From an uncultured Candidatus Melainabacteria bacterium (GTDB lineage: Bacteria > Cyanobacteriota > Vampirovibrionia > Gastranaerophilales > Gastranaerophilaceae): 64,000 bases of DNA. The DNA is taken from NCBI GenBank assembly GCA_934757255.1, contig CAKVLL010000003.1:43647-107646 (forward strand). Direction: 5' to 3'. A program made the translations under genes and the position numbers. The notes beneath the pieces are model-generated. The model worked only from the letters and a program-made list of their open reading frames with translations. It was not told where the DNA came from and ran no database searches. Within the stretch, counting starts at the first letter, position 1. Each line of letters opens with the position of its first letter. Below, one piece after another: positions 42,204 through 50,453 of the stretch.

Positions 42204-42593
42204 ATGACACATCCAACTGTAACAATAGAAAATTTTTCAATCGAAACAGAATTGCAATGTCGATGTGGTTGCAAGAGATACAACTTTGACAATGAGTATC
42301 TAATCAGGTTGCAAGCATTCAGATATATGTTAAATAAAGGTTTAAGAGTAACATCAGGTGGCAGATGCGTTAAGCATAATGGAGATGTAGGTGGTGTAGA
42401 TACATCTTGCCATCAATGCGAAACAAAAAAGGCGACAGCCTGTGATGTTACAAATGGAAATTGTGAAGAAATTTACAAGAAAGCCTGTGCAAGTGGATTG
42501 TTCAACGAAGTAATTTGGTATCAAAATAAAAACTTTGTTCACTTGGGCTTGGACAGAAAGAAAAAAGTTAATTTCTTCCAAATAAAAAAGTAG
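42204..42593 (+). CDS. Endolysin, peptidase M15 (D-Ala-D-Ala carboxypeptidase-like)
   Basis: The ATG at 42204 has an AGAAAGGAAA site. The 129-aa protein has CRCGCKRYNFD near the start, then TSGGRCVKHNGDVGGVDTSC followed by HQ...ATACD and NFVHLG. Together these give the zinc ligands and catalytic residues of the M15 family (H-x-G...S-x-H...A-x-D...H). It should cut peptide bonds of peptidoglycan for lysis. It has the last start of the late region, with a terminator 33 bases behind it. Confidence 0.85.
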   Translation: MTHPTVTIENFSIETELQCRCGCKRYNFDNEYLIRLQAFRYMLNKGLRVTSGGRCVKHNGDVGGVDTSCHQCETKKATACDVTNGNCEEIYKKACASGLFNEVIWYQNKNFVHLGLDRKKKVNFFQIKK

Positions 42594-42626
42594 CTCTCAT
42601 AATAACACACTCCTTCGTTTAGTCTT

Positions 42627-42657
42627 AGTCCTGTGGAAACGCAGGACTTTTTATTTG
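42627..42657 (+). terminator. Terminator of the late operon
   Basis: AGTCCTG and CAGGACT pair around TGGAAACG, followed by TTTTTATTT. It ends the rightward late transcript 33 bases behind the endolysin and before the attachment site. Confidence 0.88.
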
Positions 42658-42666
42658 TAAAAATTG

Positions 42667-42685
42667 TTGTGCCATATTTGTGCCA
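42667..42685. promoter_or_regulatory. Two direct repeats, possible integrase arm sites
   Basis: TTGTGCCA occurs twice with starts 11 bases apart (42667 and 42678), about one helical turn, on the phage side of the attachment site. Tyrosine integrases often bind such repeated arm-type sites. The function is inferred from position. Confidence 0.5.
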
Positions 42686-42793
42686 GACTATGCATTTTTA
42701 TATAATTTGATATAAGTTGCAGAAAAGCTAAAAAGCTTGTAATAAAAGGCGAAGCATGCTTTAATGGAACGTAGCGATAGGGCAGAATTCAGT

Positions 42794-42835
42794 TTCGTAA
42801 TCAGTAGGTCGGGAGTTCGAGTCTCCCTATCGGCA
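42794..42835 (+). other. Attachment site: displaced 3' half of a tRNA gene
   Basis: From TTCGTAATCAG onward the sequence is a perfect tRNA 3' half: anticodon loop TTCGTAA (anticodon CGT, threonine), variable loop, T arm GGGAG-TTCGAGT-CTCCC and acceptor strand TATCGGC plus A. The 5' half is absent: the bases before it do not pair with the acceptor or form a D arm, and the 5' anticodon stem is wrong (CAGT where CTGA is needed). A prophage inserted in the tRNA would leave exactly this fragment at its far end. The restored tRNA gene is expected left of the window. Confidence 0.85.
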
Positions 42836-42858
42836 AGTTTTTGTGTATCATGTTATAA

Positions 42859-44088
42859 TTATTTTTTTGTATTTAAAACTTCTTTAGCTTTTTCAAGTTG
42901 TTCATCTTTTTGGTTACCAACAAAATAATCGAATTCATTACCTACTTCAATATCTGGTTTTATGCCTAGTTTGTTAATGTCTGTACCATTTGGTGTTAAA
43001 TAGCGCGCAATAGTAACATTTACTCCTGTTTGATTTGGAAGTGGTACTACTTTTTGCACAAGCCCCTTTCCGAATGTCTTGCGTCCGATTAATATAGCTT
43101 TATGTGTATCTTTAAGTGCTCCTGATAATATTTCACTAGCACTTGCGCTAGCTCCATTTACTAATACTACAACAGGTTTTTTGAATGGAAAATGTTCATC
43201 TTGAGCCTTTATTGATTTTTTATAACCATTTCTATAAATAATATCAACAATTGTGCCATCATTAATGAACATATCAGCTATAAATACCGCATTATCTAAT
43301 AAACCGCCGGTATTTCCGCGTAAATCTAATATTAAAGAATCAGTATTTTTAGTATTTTCAAGCGCTTCAACGAATTCATTTGGCGTTGTACCGCTCATAA
43401 AACTTAAGATTTGGATATATCCGATATGATTATCTAAAATACTGCTTTTAACGCTTTTAATTTTAATTTCTTTGCGTTTTATTTTTTTAGTTAATTTTTT
43501 ATTATTTCGTAAAATTGTAAGTTCAACAACACTGTTTTCCGGTCCTCTAACAAGTGAAGCAACATCCGAAACATTCATTCCGCTTATATCTTTGCCATTA
43601 ACAGAGGTTATTATATCACCTTGTTTTAACTGTGCGAAATCAGCCGGAGTCGCTGGTATTACATTGAATATCTCTATTTTACCTGCATTTGAATAAATAT
43701 TAACGCCTATTCCATATATTTTTGAAGATATAGATGTTGTTAAATCTTCAAAATCTTTCTTCGGCATAAAACGTGTATATGGCTCATCAAGACTTGCAAT
43801 CATTGTATCAATAGCAACTCTTGCATCTTCATCAGTTTTAATTTTATTTTTGTAATGCTCTCTCCACCTATACCAGTTTTGGTTGTTTAAACTAGGTTCA
43901 TAATACTCTTTATTTATTACACGCCAAGTTTTGTCAAAAAGCTTTTGTGGTGCAATTTCTTCATTATTTATCATTGTCTGATTTGCATAAAAAACATTAG
44001 TCTTTGTTAAAACAGACATAAAAACTTTGTTGAATATCATCAATATTAGTACAGATAATATGAAAATAAGTAATTGTTTTTTATTCAT
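42859..44088 (-). CDS. C-terminal processing protease, S41 family (CtpA-like)
   Basis: The 409-aa protein has an N-terminal membrane anchor (KQLLIFILSVLILMIFNKVF), a PDZ domain at ~130-200 (GIGVNIYSNAGKIEIFNVIP, KQGDIITSVNGKDISGMNVS) and the S41 catalytic domain with Ser in NGASASASEIL and Lys in RKTFGKGLVQ. Outside the cytoplasm it trims C-termini of exported proteins or hydrolase activators. It is the first chromosomal gene beyond the prophage, and its stop is 23 bases from the attachment fragment. Confidence 0.92.
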   Translation of the reverse strand: MNKKQLLIFILSVLILMIFNKVFMSVLTKTNVFYANQTMINNEEIAPQKLFDKTWRVINKEYYEPSLNNQNWYRWREHYKNKIKTDEDARVAIDTMIASLDEPYTRFMPKKDFEDLTTSISSKIYGIGVNIYSNAGKIEIFNVIPATPADFAQLKQGDIITSVNGKDISGMNVSDVASLVRGPENSVVELTILRNNKKLTKKIKRKEIKIKSVKSSILDNHIGYIQILSFMSGTTPNEFVEALENTKNTDSLILDLRGNTGGLLDNAVFIADMFINDGTIVDIIYRNGYKKSIKAQDEHFPFKKPVVVLVNGASASASEILSGALKDTHKAILIGRKTFGKGLVQKVVPLPNQTGVNVTIARYLTPNGTDINKLGIKPDIEVGNEFDYFVGNQKDEQLEKAKEVLNTKK

Positions 44089-44162
44089 ATCTCAATTTAA
44101 CATCAACTATAAAATATAAGCAATATACTTTTTCAATACTTGAATGGCTATTGTATTAAAAT

Positions 44163-45416
44163 TTATAATTTGATTTTTTTATTATACAAACTTAAATATT
44201 TCGCTAAGCCTTCTCCCATAGAAAAACACGAAGGTATTATTCTCAATGCTCCTTGTGTTTCAAAATCGGTCGATATAGAGCGTCCAATTACGAATAAATT
44301 GTCTTTTACAATAAGTGATTCTATAGGTAATTGATATTCTTTATAAACTTTTTCAAGTTTGGATGCATTTTTTTTATCAGAATGAATATCAATCGGATAA
44401 TTTGATATGACAACAGGATGTTCAAACTTCTTACTGCTTTTCAAATCTTCTTGTTTGTATACATACTTACCTTTAACTCTATTTGAAACCCTTACACCTA
44501 GTGAGTTTGCGATATTTGATATGTAAGCATTTTCAAAACCAATCAAATATTTTTTACAAAATTCTGATAATCTAAAAATGCTTGCACGCCCATCTATGTA
44601 AGGGTTTTCCGGTTTAATAAGACGAGGGCAGTTAAAAGCAATAGAATCAGGTGTTCCGGCAACTGAAAACAATTGAAAATAGTTAGAATCCTCCTCTGTA
44701 ATAACTCCATCAGCTATAGCTTGCTTAAATAGAGGCTTTAACGCCCAATTTCTGTCACTATCCCAAGTGTAAGCAGTAGATAAGTATGTTTTGCCATCCA
44801 CTACACAGCTTGTTGTTACATCTCTATCTTTATCTAACTCTAAAATCCAGTTAGAAAATTTTTCAACATCAACGTTAGACATTATAAATCTCAAGTTTAT
44901 TGGCTGAGATTTTTTTTCTAAAAATTCACAATTTAATTTTTCACAAATTTTTGCATCACCTGTCGCATCTACAAGATATGTCGTTTCGATAGAGGGCGAT
45001 AATTCCTTTTTATAAAAGTATGAGTTATTAGTATCAATCGCAACGATATATGACAATAAATTTTCTTTTATTTTGTTTACTTCTGTTTCAAATTTAACTT
45101 CAACATTTGCTTCAATCATCATTTCGTCAAGAACTATTTTTGTAAGTTCCGGATTAAACCAACCATTATTTCCATCAGAATAAGTTATAGCCCCATTTTT
45201 TGCTTTTAATTTATCATATAATGTATAAAAAAACTCGGTATTTATAGCGTTTTCGGATGTTTTCATCGCAGGAATCACAAGTGCGGAAGTTATAGAGCCG
45301 CCCAAAAAAGAATTTTTCTCAATCAATAAGACTTTAAGTCCTAATTTACCAGCAATATAGGCACATGCGCATCCGGCTGTTCCACCTCCTACAATCGTTA
45401 CATCATACTTATTCAT
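44163..45416 (-). CDS. FAD-dependent oxidoreductase
   Basis: The 417-aa protein starts with the dinucleotide fold YDVTIVGGGTAGCACAYIAG and LIEKNSFLGGSITSALVIPA. It has YLVDATGDAKICEKLNC in the middle and LFVIGRSISTDFETQGALRI toward the C-terminus, matching the FAD_oxidored family (PF12831 type). The substrate is unknown. It overlaps the MnmD-like gene by 8 bases, so the two are co-expressed. Confidence 0.85.
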   Translation of the reverse strand: MNKYDVTIVGGGTAGCACAYIAGKLGLKVLLIEKNSFLGGSITSALVIPAMKTSENAINTEFFYTLYDKLKAKNGAITYSDGNNGWFNPELTKIVLDEMMIEANVEVKFETEVNKIKENLLSYIVAIDTNNSYFYKKELSPSIETTYLVDATGDAKICEKLNCEFLEKKSQPINLRFIMSNVDVEKFSNWILELDKDRDVTTSCVVDGKTYLSTAYTWDSDRNWALKPLFKQAIADGVITEEDSNYFQLFSVAGTPDSIAFNCPRLIKPENPYIDGRASIFRLSEFCKKYLIGFENAYISNIANSLGVRVSNRVKGKYVYKQEDLKSSKKFEHPVVISNYPIDIHSDKKNASKLEKVYKEYQLPIESLIVKDNLFVIGRSISTDFETQGALRIIPSCFSMGEGLAKYLSLYNKKIKL

Positions 45417-46779
45417 TGTCTGAACCTCTCATTTTAATATATTTAGACGAACTCATCAGCGTACTATGTTTATATTCGTATTCTCTAAGTTCTAAAATAT
45501 CTTTGCTTTCAAAAGATAAATTTGGGTCATGATAAGGAATTCCTGCTTTTGTTAAACATAGACCCAGTTCATAATTATTTAACGGATATTTAATTCTAGA
45601 TTTATCTTTAGATGCAATTGTACCTACAAACTTTTTATTTTTTTTGTTATATATCTTCCCTACAAAAAAGTTGTTTTCTAAAAGAGTATTTCTTACTTGT
45701 ACTGAATTTGAATAAGTCAAGAGTACACCATTAGGCGCAATTCTTTTATATAACTCTGCAACAAATTCCATTGACCAAAGTTGAGGTGCTTTTGTATATG
45801 TAAATGCATCTAGAAATATGCAGTCATACTGCTCGTTTAATTCCAAAATACTCTTTCGAGCATCATTAATGTGGAAATTAAGCTTAATAAGGCGCTCAAT
45901 AGCCTTAAAATCCATTTTTTTATTACGTTTCGATAAATGGTCATAATATATATTATGTAAGAAGGTCGATAAAAAGTTTAAGGATGACTTATTATACCCC
46001 CATTTTTGATTAAATTTGGCATATTGAATAAGAGATTTGTCAAAGAATCGCTTATTTTTGTTTTCTTGAAGAATTTTATTTAAATTTTTGTCAGGATAAT
46101 CAGAGTTTAATTTTTCGGTAAGGGTATTAAGAATTATATAATTAACAAATGGATTAATTTTATACTCTTTTTCGATATGCATGTTTCTAAATTTGATATC
46201 CAATAGTTCGTTAATTTCCTTACGGTTTTTAGGCAAGAAATAAGACATTAAATCAGAGAACAAATCTTTGAGTTTATAATACGTATCAAAGCAATCTAAA
46301 ATTTGTGGAACAATATCTGTATAAATTTCATCTGGAGTTTTAATTGTTTTAAATAGAGGAGAAAGTTCTACAATTTCTTTATTAATTTCTAAACAATCAA
46401 TTTTAAGAATTTGTTTTTTATTGGTATCTGACGAGTCGATATGTAATGATAAATCTTTATTTTCTTTTATTGATTTATTTGTATATTTCGAAGCGATAGT
46501 GCGAGTTTTTTCAAAAAAATTTTTTATAATATTTTTTTTATAAATTTTATTTTTATTTATAAAAAAACTCATCAAAGCTTTTGTGTTATATCCAATTCCA
46601 TAACAAACATCCAAAACTTTTATTTCTGAATTATTATTTTTATCTAATCCTGACGGCAGAATAAATTTTTCCCAAGCCTCAGTTAAAGCTCCGTATTTTG
46701 AATGATACACATCTTTATCTGCAAATGAATAAAGCCCAATTGAGCCATCTTCAGTGTAATATGGTTCATAATCCCTCAT
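45409..46779 (-). CDS. MnmD-like tRNA wobble-uridine methyltransferase with large insertion
   Basis: Residues 1-70 (YTEDGSIGLYSFADKDVYHS, KVLDVCYGIGYNTKAL) and the last ~150 residues (DAFTYTKAPQLWSMEFVAEL, APNGVLLTYSNSVQVRNTLL) match MnmC methyltransferase domains that make the methylaminomethyl group on U34 of tRNA. Between them lie ~200 residues rich in Lys, Asn and Ile with no recognised fold, so the protein is about twice the usual size. The overlapping oxidoreductase gene follows, recalling the two-domain MnmC, although its FAD family is different. Confidence 0.7.
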   Translation of the reverse strand: MRDYEPYYTEDGSIGLYSFADKDVYHSKYGALTEAWEKFILPSGLDKNNNSEIKVLDVCYGIGYNTKALMSFFINKNKIYKKNIIKNFFEKTRTIASKYTNKSIKENKDLSLHIDSSDTNKKQILKIDCLEINKEIVELSPLFKTIKTPDEIYTDIVPQILDCFDTYYKLKDLFSDLMSYFLPKNRKEINELLDIKFRNMHIEKEYKINPFVNYIILNTLTEKLNSDYPDKNLNKILQENKNKRFFDKSLIQYAKFNQKWGYNKSSLNFLSTFLHNIYYDHLSKRNKKMDFKAIERLIKLNFHINDARKSILELNEQYDCIFLDAFTYTKAPQLWSMEFVAELYKRIAPNGVLLTYSNSVQVRNTLLENNFFVGKIYNKKNKKFVGTIASKDKSRIKYPLNNYELGLCLTKAGIPYHDPNLSFESKDILELREYEYKHSTLMSSSKYIKMRGSDNE

Positions 46780-46884
46780 AGCTTATATTTTACATTAAAA
46801 TACCATTTAAAATCAACATTACCAATAAATTGGTTGTTATTTGTAAAAAAATGTTAATATTCAAATTTTTTAGTATGCTTAATA

Positions 46885-46890
46885 TATAAT
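46885..46890 (+). promoter_or_regulatory. -10 box of purB, probably leaderless transcript
   Basis: A perfect TATAAT ends 6 bases before the purB ATG at 46897, so transcription should begin at or next to the start codon. No ribosome binding site is seen between them. The -35 region is weak. Confidence 0.5.
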
Positions 46891-46896
46891 ATAAGA

Positions 46897-48189
46897 ATGA
46901 TAGAAAGATATTCTAGAGAAGAAATAAAAAAAATATGGGAATTAGAATCAAAATTTGCATATTATTTAAAAGTTGAACTTGCTGTATGTGATGCTTATGC
47001 AAAATTAGGAAAAATACCCGCGCAAAATTTGTCTGAAATTAAATCAACGGCTTCATTTTCACTAAACAGAATAGATGAAGTTGAAAAAGAAGTGAGACAT
47101 GATGTTATTGCTTTTTTAACATCTGTAAATGAATCAGTAGGAATTAAAAATGCAAAATATATTCACATGGGTTTAACAAGTTCTGATGTTATCGATACCG
47201 CATTTGCCTTGCAAATTTCAGATAGTTCTAAAATTATTAAAACAGAGTTAAACAATTTAATTACAACTATAAAAGAATTGGCATTTAAACATAAGAATAC
47301 TGTTTGTATAGGTCGTTCACACGGAGTTCATGCAGAAGTAACGACATTTGGATTTAAACTATTAAATTGGCTGGATGAATTAACAAGAGCAAAAGAAAGC
47401 TTTATTAATGCATTAAATGAGATAGAAGTTGGACAGATTTCCGGACCTGTTGGTACTTACAGTAATTTACCGATAGAAATAGAACCTCTTGCATGCAAAG
47501 AATTAAGTCTAAAGCCGGCTAAAATTTCAACACAAATTATATCAAGAGATAGACATGCTAAATTTATAGCAGAATTGGCGTTAATTGCATCTTTGATTGA
47601 AAAATATGCAACAGAAATAAGGCATTTACAGAAAACTGAAGTTAGAGAAGTAGAAGAAGGTTTTAGCTCTCAACAAAAAGGATCTTCTGCTATGCCACAT
47701 AAAAAGAATCCTGTATTATGTGAAAACTTATGTGGTCTAGCACGTGTAGTACGTTCAAATATGATTACAGCTTATGAAAACATAAACTTATGGCATGAAA
47801 GAGATATTTCGCATAGCTCAGCTGAACGTATAATTTTTCCTGATTCATTAATTTTAATAGATTTTATGATACATCGTTTCAATGATGTAATGAAAAATTT
47901 GGTAATACATGAAGATAATATGCAAAAAAATGCTAAATTATATGGCGGAATTATTTATTCACAAAAAGTTTTGCTTAAACTTGTTGAAAATGGATTATCA
48001 AGAGAAGAAGCTTATCGTATAGTACAAAAACACGCTTTAGATGCTTTATCTGGGCACGGTGATTTTAAGAACGCTCTTTATAATGATAATAAAATTATGG
48101 CTATTTTATCTAATGATGATATTGAGTCTTGCTTTGTAGAGCAAGAATACTTAAAAAATATTAATAAAGTTTTTGAGAAATTTTCATAG
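46897..48189 (+). CDS. purB: Adenylosuccinate lyase
   Basis: The 430-aa protein starts MIERYSREEIKKIWELESKF, the usual PurB start. It has TSSDVIDTAFALQ, GRSHGVHAEVTTFGFK and the fumarase/aspartase signature GSSAMPHKKNPV with the catalytic Ser loop. It cleaves SAICAR and adenylosuccinate in purine synthesis. It is divergent from the MnmD-like gene. No Shine-Dalgarno sequence precedes the start; a TATAAT box directly upstream suggests leaderless translation. Confidence 0.95.
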   Translation: MIERYSREEIKKIWELESKFAYYLKVELAVCDAYAKLGKIPAQNLSEIKSTASFSLNRIDEVEKEVRHDVIAFLTSVNESVGIKNAKYIHMGLTSSDVIDTAFALQISDSSKIIKTELNNLITTIKELAFKHKNTVCIGRSHGVHAEVTTFGFKLLNWLDELTRAKESFINALNEIEVGQISGPVGTYSNLPIEIEPLACKELSLKPAKISTQIISRDRHAKFIAELALIASLIEKYATEIRHLQKTEVREVEEGFSSQQKGSSAMPHKKNPVLCENLCGLARVVRSNMITAYENINLWHERDISHSSAERIIFPDSLILIDFMIHRFNDVMKNLVIHEDNMQKNAKLYGGIIYSQKVLLKLVENGLSREEAYRIVQKHALDALSGHGDFKNALYNDNKIMAILSNDDIESCFVEQEYLKNINKVFEKFS

Positions 48190-48265
48190 ATATAAGATGT
48201 ATATATTTACAAATAAATAAAAGTGATGTATATTTAACTTGTGTTAAAAAATATAGGAGAATATT

Positions 48266-48559
48266 ATGAGAATTAGTGCTATTCAATCTGGTAGTAGTGT
48301 TTATGCTAGAAAAAACAAGGTACAAAATAGATTAAAAGATACTGTTACAACTCCGGCTACTGAGCAACAACAACCAGTTGCATTCAAAGGTTCAGGTCTT
48401 AAAATTGGTTTAGGTGCTGCAGGTGCTATTATTGGTGGGTTAGTAATTGGCGGACCGGTAGGCGCATTGGTAGGTTTAGCAGCCGGTTTATCAGGTGCTA
48501 AAGCTGCAGAAGATCAAGAAGCCTTAGATGAAGAAAAAAGAAAAAATAACAAAAAATAA
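48266..48559 (+). CDS. Small glycine-zipper protein with VAFKG motif
   Basis: A 97-aa protein with a basic disordered N-terminus (MRISAIQSGSSVYARKNKVQ), then QQQPVAFKGSG, a Gly-rich hydrophobic hairpin (AGAIIGGLVIGGPVGALVGL) and a charged tail. The glycine zipper could insert in a membrane. From memory, FKG motifs after disordered N-termini recur in proteins of Gastranaerophilales, which is the main taxonomic hint here. It has a GGAGAA binding site and its own terminator. Function unknown. Confidence 0.65.
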   Translation: MRISAIQSGSSVYARKNKVQNRLKDTVTTPATEQQQPVAFKGSGLKIGLGAAGAIIGGLVIGGPVGALVGLAAGLSGAKAAEDQEALDEEKRKNNKK

Positions 48560-48580
48560 ACAATAGGTTTAGATTTAAAA

Positions 48581-48612
48581 TAGAGCCGCTAATTTAAAAA
48601 TTAGCGGCTCTA
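48581..48612. terminator. Convergent bidirectional terminator
   Basis: TAGAGCCGCTAATTT and AAATTAGCGGCTCTA form a perfect 15-bp stem with a 2-base centre between two convergent genes. AT-rich flanks on both sides suit termination in both directions. Confidence 0.8.
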
Positions 48613-48634
48613 TTAATATTATTAAAATTAAAAA

Positions 48635-49162
48635 TTAATAATCAGATTGTTGATAATCGTCATCATCTTGTAATGATGATAAATCTGATGAGTATTTAGA
48701 ATCGAAATCTTCAGGCAAATATTCATTATCCGGCCAAACAGTTTCTTCATCAAATCTGCAAGCGCTTAAATTTTCTGCCATAGATAAGTCTGAATTCGTT
48801 AAATCCGCACCTTGAAAAATTGCCCCTGCTAAGTCTGCATCAGAAAAATTGCAATAATCAACTTTTGCATAACTAAAATCAGTACCATTTAAAACTGATT
48901 CAGAAAATGAACATTCTACAACATTTGCTCTTGTAAAATCAACCGATGTTAAATCACAAGCATCAAACTTCACTTCTGTTAAATGAGAATCAGCAAAAGA
49001 AGATGACGTTAAATCAACATTAAAAAATTCTGCACCTTCAAGTTCTATATTGGAAAAATCTGTTTCACTTAAATCAATTCCGCCTTTTGCATTCTTGATT
49101 TCAGTATTGAATGCGTCTACATCTGTTAAAACTAAGTTGATCAATTCTTCTTTTGATAACAT
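48635..49162 (-). CDS. Pentapeptide-repeat protein, 175 aa
   Basis: Residues ~28-130 are pentapeptide repeats of A(D/N)LxX form (DLSETDFSNIELEGAEFFNV, DLTSSSFADSHLTEVKFDAC, ADLAGAIFQGADLTNSDLSM), which fold as a four-sided beta helix. The C-terminus is very acidic (DDDDYQQSDY). Such proteins mimic DNA or act as scaffolds; no gyrase-protection assignment can be made. It is the last gene of the leftward signalling operon, 23 bases after the second response regulator. Confidence 0.85.
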   Translation of the reverse strand: MLSKEELINLVLTDVDAFNTEIKNAKGGIDLSETDFSNIELEGAEFFNVDLTSSSFADSHLTEVKFDACDLTSVDFTRANVVECSFSESVLNGTDFSYAKVDYCNFSDADLAGAIFQGADLTNSDLSMAENLSACRFDEETVWPDNEYLPEDFDSKYSSDLSSLQDDDDYQQSDY

Positions 49163-49185
49163 ACTTTATGCCCTTTCAAATATTT

Positions 49186-49806
49186 CTAGCTAATTAAATT
49201 CATTTGCATTGCAAGCAAAACCGCTTGCGTTCTGTTTGTAACTTTCAACTTCTTAAATATACTATTTAAGTGCGTTTTGACCGTAACATCTCTAACAAAA
49301 AGCTTATCCGCAATTTCCTGATTGCTTGCACCTTTTGCAACAAGTGCCAATACTTCTTTTTCTTTTGGAGTTAGTGCGTCAATATTAACGTCTTTATTTA
49401 AAGTTTTTTCTTGTTTTGGTTGAGCTTCCAGCTGCCATTTTGAACGTCTTAAAACCGCTTCTACTCTTGCCAGTAAGTTTGGTAAAATAAACGGTTTTAC
49501 AATATAGTCATCCGCACCGATTTTAAGTCCCGAAACAACCTTTTGATCTTCGCTCACCGCCGTAATCATAATAACAGGAATATATTGAGTTTTTTTATTG
49601 TTACGAATGGCTTTTAAAGTATCCCAACCGTCCATGTTCGGCATCATAACATCCAAAAGAATCAGGTCAAAAGTTTTGTTCATAAGAATTTTTAAAGCTT
49701 CCAAACCGTCATTAGCGACCGTCACATCATAACCATACATAGGAAGAGCGTCTGCTAAAAATTTTGGATTATCGTCAACTACTAAAATTGATGCTACACC
49801 GTTCAT
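49186..49806 (-). CDS. NarL-type response regulator, 206 aa
   Basis: A receiver domain with acidic pair D11-D12, phospho-acceptor D52 in LLDVMMPNMDG, T82 and K104 (VKPF) is joined to a LuxR-type HTH (LTPKEKEVLALVAKGASNQE, LFVRDVTVKTHLNSIFKKLK). All phosphorelay residues are present. Its start shares a base with the stop of the other regulator gene, so they are coupled. No cognate kinase gene is seen in the window. Confidence 0.92.
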   Translation of the reverse strand: MNGVASILVVDDNPKFLADALPMYGYDVTVANDGLEALKILMNKTFDLILLDVMMPNMDGWDTLKAIRNNKKTQYIPVIMITAVSEDQKVVSGLKIGADDYIVKPFILPNLLARVEAVLRRSKWQLEAQPKQEKTLNKDVNIDALTPKEKEVLALVAKGASNQEIADKLFVRDVTVKTHLNSIFKKLKVTNRTQAVLLAMQMNLIS

Positions 49807-50453
49807 TATACAAGTTTCTCCTTTAATGCCTTTAGTGCTGCTTGCAATCTGTCGTCAACTTCCAACTTCTGCAAAATACTTGCAACGTGAGCTTTTGTAG
49901 TATTAATACTTACAAACAATTCTTTTGCAATTTCAATATTACTGTAACCTTCTGTAATAAGTTTCAAAATCTGAGTTTCGCGACTTGTTAAACCGTAGTT
50001 TCGTTCAGGTTTTGGAGATTCGGATTCTTGAACTTTTGTCGCAGCTTCTAAAACAATATGAGAAATTGAAGGATCAAACCAAGCTGCGCCGTCTAATACA
50101 GATTGTACAACCTGTATCAAACGTTTCGGATTGATTTCCTTAGAACAGTAAGCATTTGCGCCCGCTTTCAAGCTGTTTAAAACCTCTTGCTCATCATTAT
50201 GAGAGGTTAAAACTACAATCTTAATATCCTTATTCAAAGCCTTAACTTTTTTTGTAGCTTCAATTCCATCCATACCAGGTAAACCCAAATCCATAATAAT
50301 CAGGTTAATTTCATTTTCAGATGCAATTTCAAGACCATGTTCAGCTGATTCGGCTTCAAAGATATGCTCAATAAAATCACAGCTCTCAAAAGCTGTTTTC
50401 AAGCCAAATCTTGTTAATTCATGATCTTCTACGATTAAAATATTACTCTTCAT
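49806..50453 (-). CDS. NarL-type response regulator, 215 aa
   Basis: The receiver has VEDHE at 8-12, phospho-acceptor D55 in IIMDLGLPGMDG, T83 and K105 (CSKEI, where most family members have KP). The C-terminal HTH is LTSRETQILKLITEGYSNIE and LFVSINTTKAHVASILQKLE. It overlaps the TPR gene by 11 bases. Two NarL-type regulators in tandem may form heterodimers or read different inputs. Confidence 0.92.
   Translation of the reverse strand: MKSNILIVEDHELTRFGLKTAFESCDFIEHIFEAESAEHGLEIASENEINLIIMDLGLPGMDGIEATKKVKALNKDIKIVVLTSHNDEQEVLNSLKAGANAYCSKEINPKRLIQVVQSVLDGAAWFDPSISHIVLEAATKVQESESPKPERNYGLTSRETQILKLITEGYSNIEIAKELFVSINTTKAHVASILQKLEVDDRLQAALKALKEKLV

Larger units (their letters stand above)
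1..42835. mobile_element. Prophage (right-hand part), T7-like podovirus gene order
   Basis: Leftward replication/recombination genes and rightward virion genes fill this stretch and stop at a tRNA 3' fragment, beyond which only chromosomal housekeeping genes occur. The late genes run portal, scaffold, capsid, tail tubes A and B, internal virion proteins, fibres, lysis proteins and terminase large subunit last, which is the order of T7-like podoviruses. No integrase, repressor or phage RNA polymerase is visible, so the left end lies outside the window. All large structural genes are open in the standard genetic code, so the prophage may be intact. Confidence 0.9.

Noticed and set aside
14344..42593. 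Stop-codon recoding as in some gut phages
   Set aside because: All long structural genes are open in the standard code and end at TAA, TAG or TGA next to the following start.
42760..42835. Complete tRNA gene
   Set aside because: Only the 3' half fits. The 5' part does not pair with the acceptor strand, no D arm can be drawn, and the 5' anticodon stem has the wrong bases.
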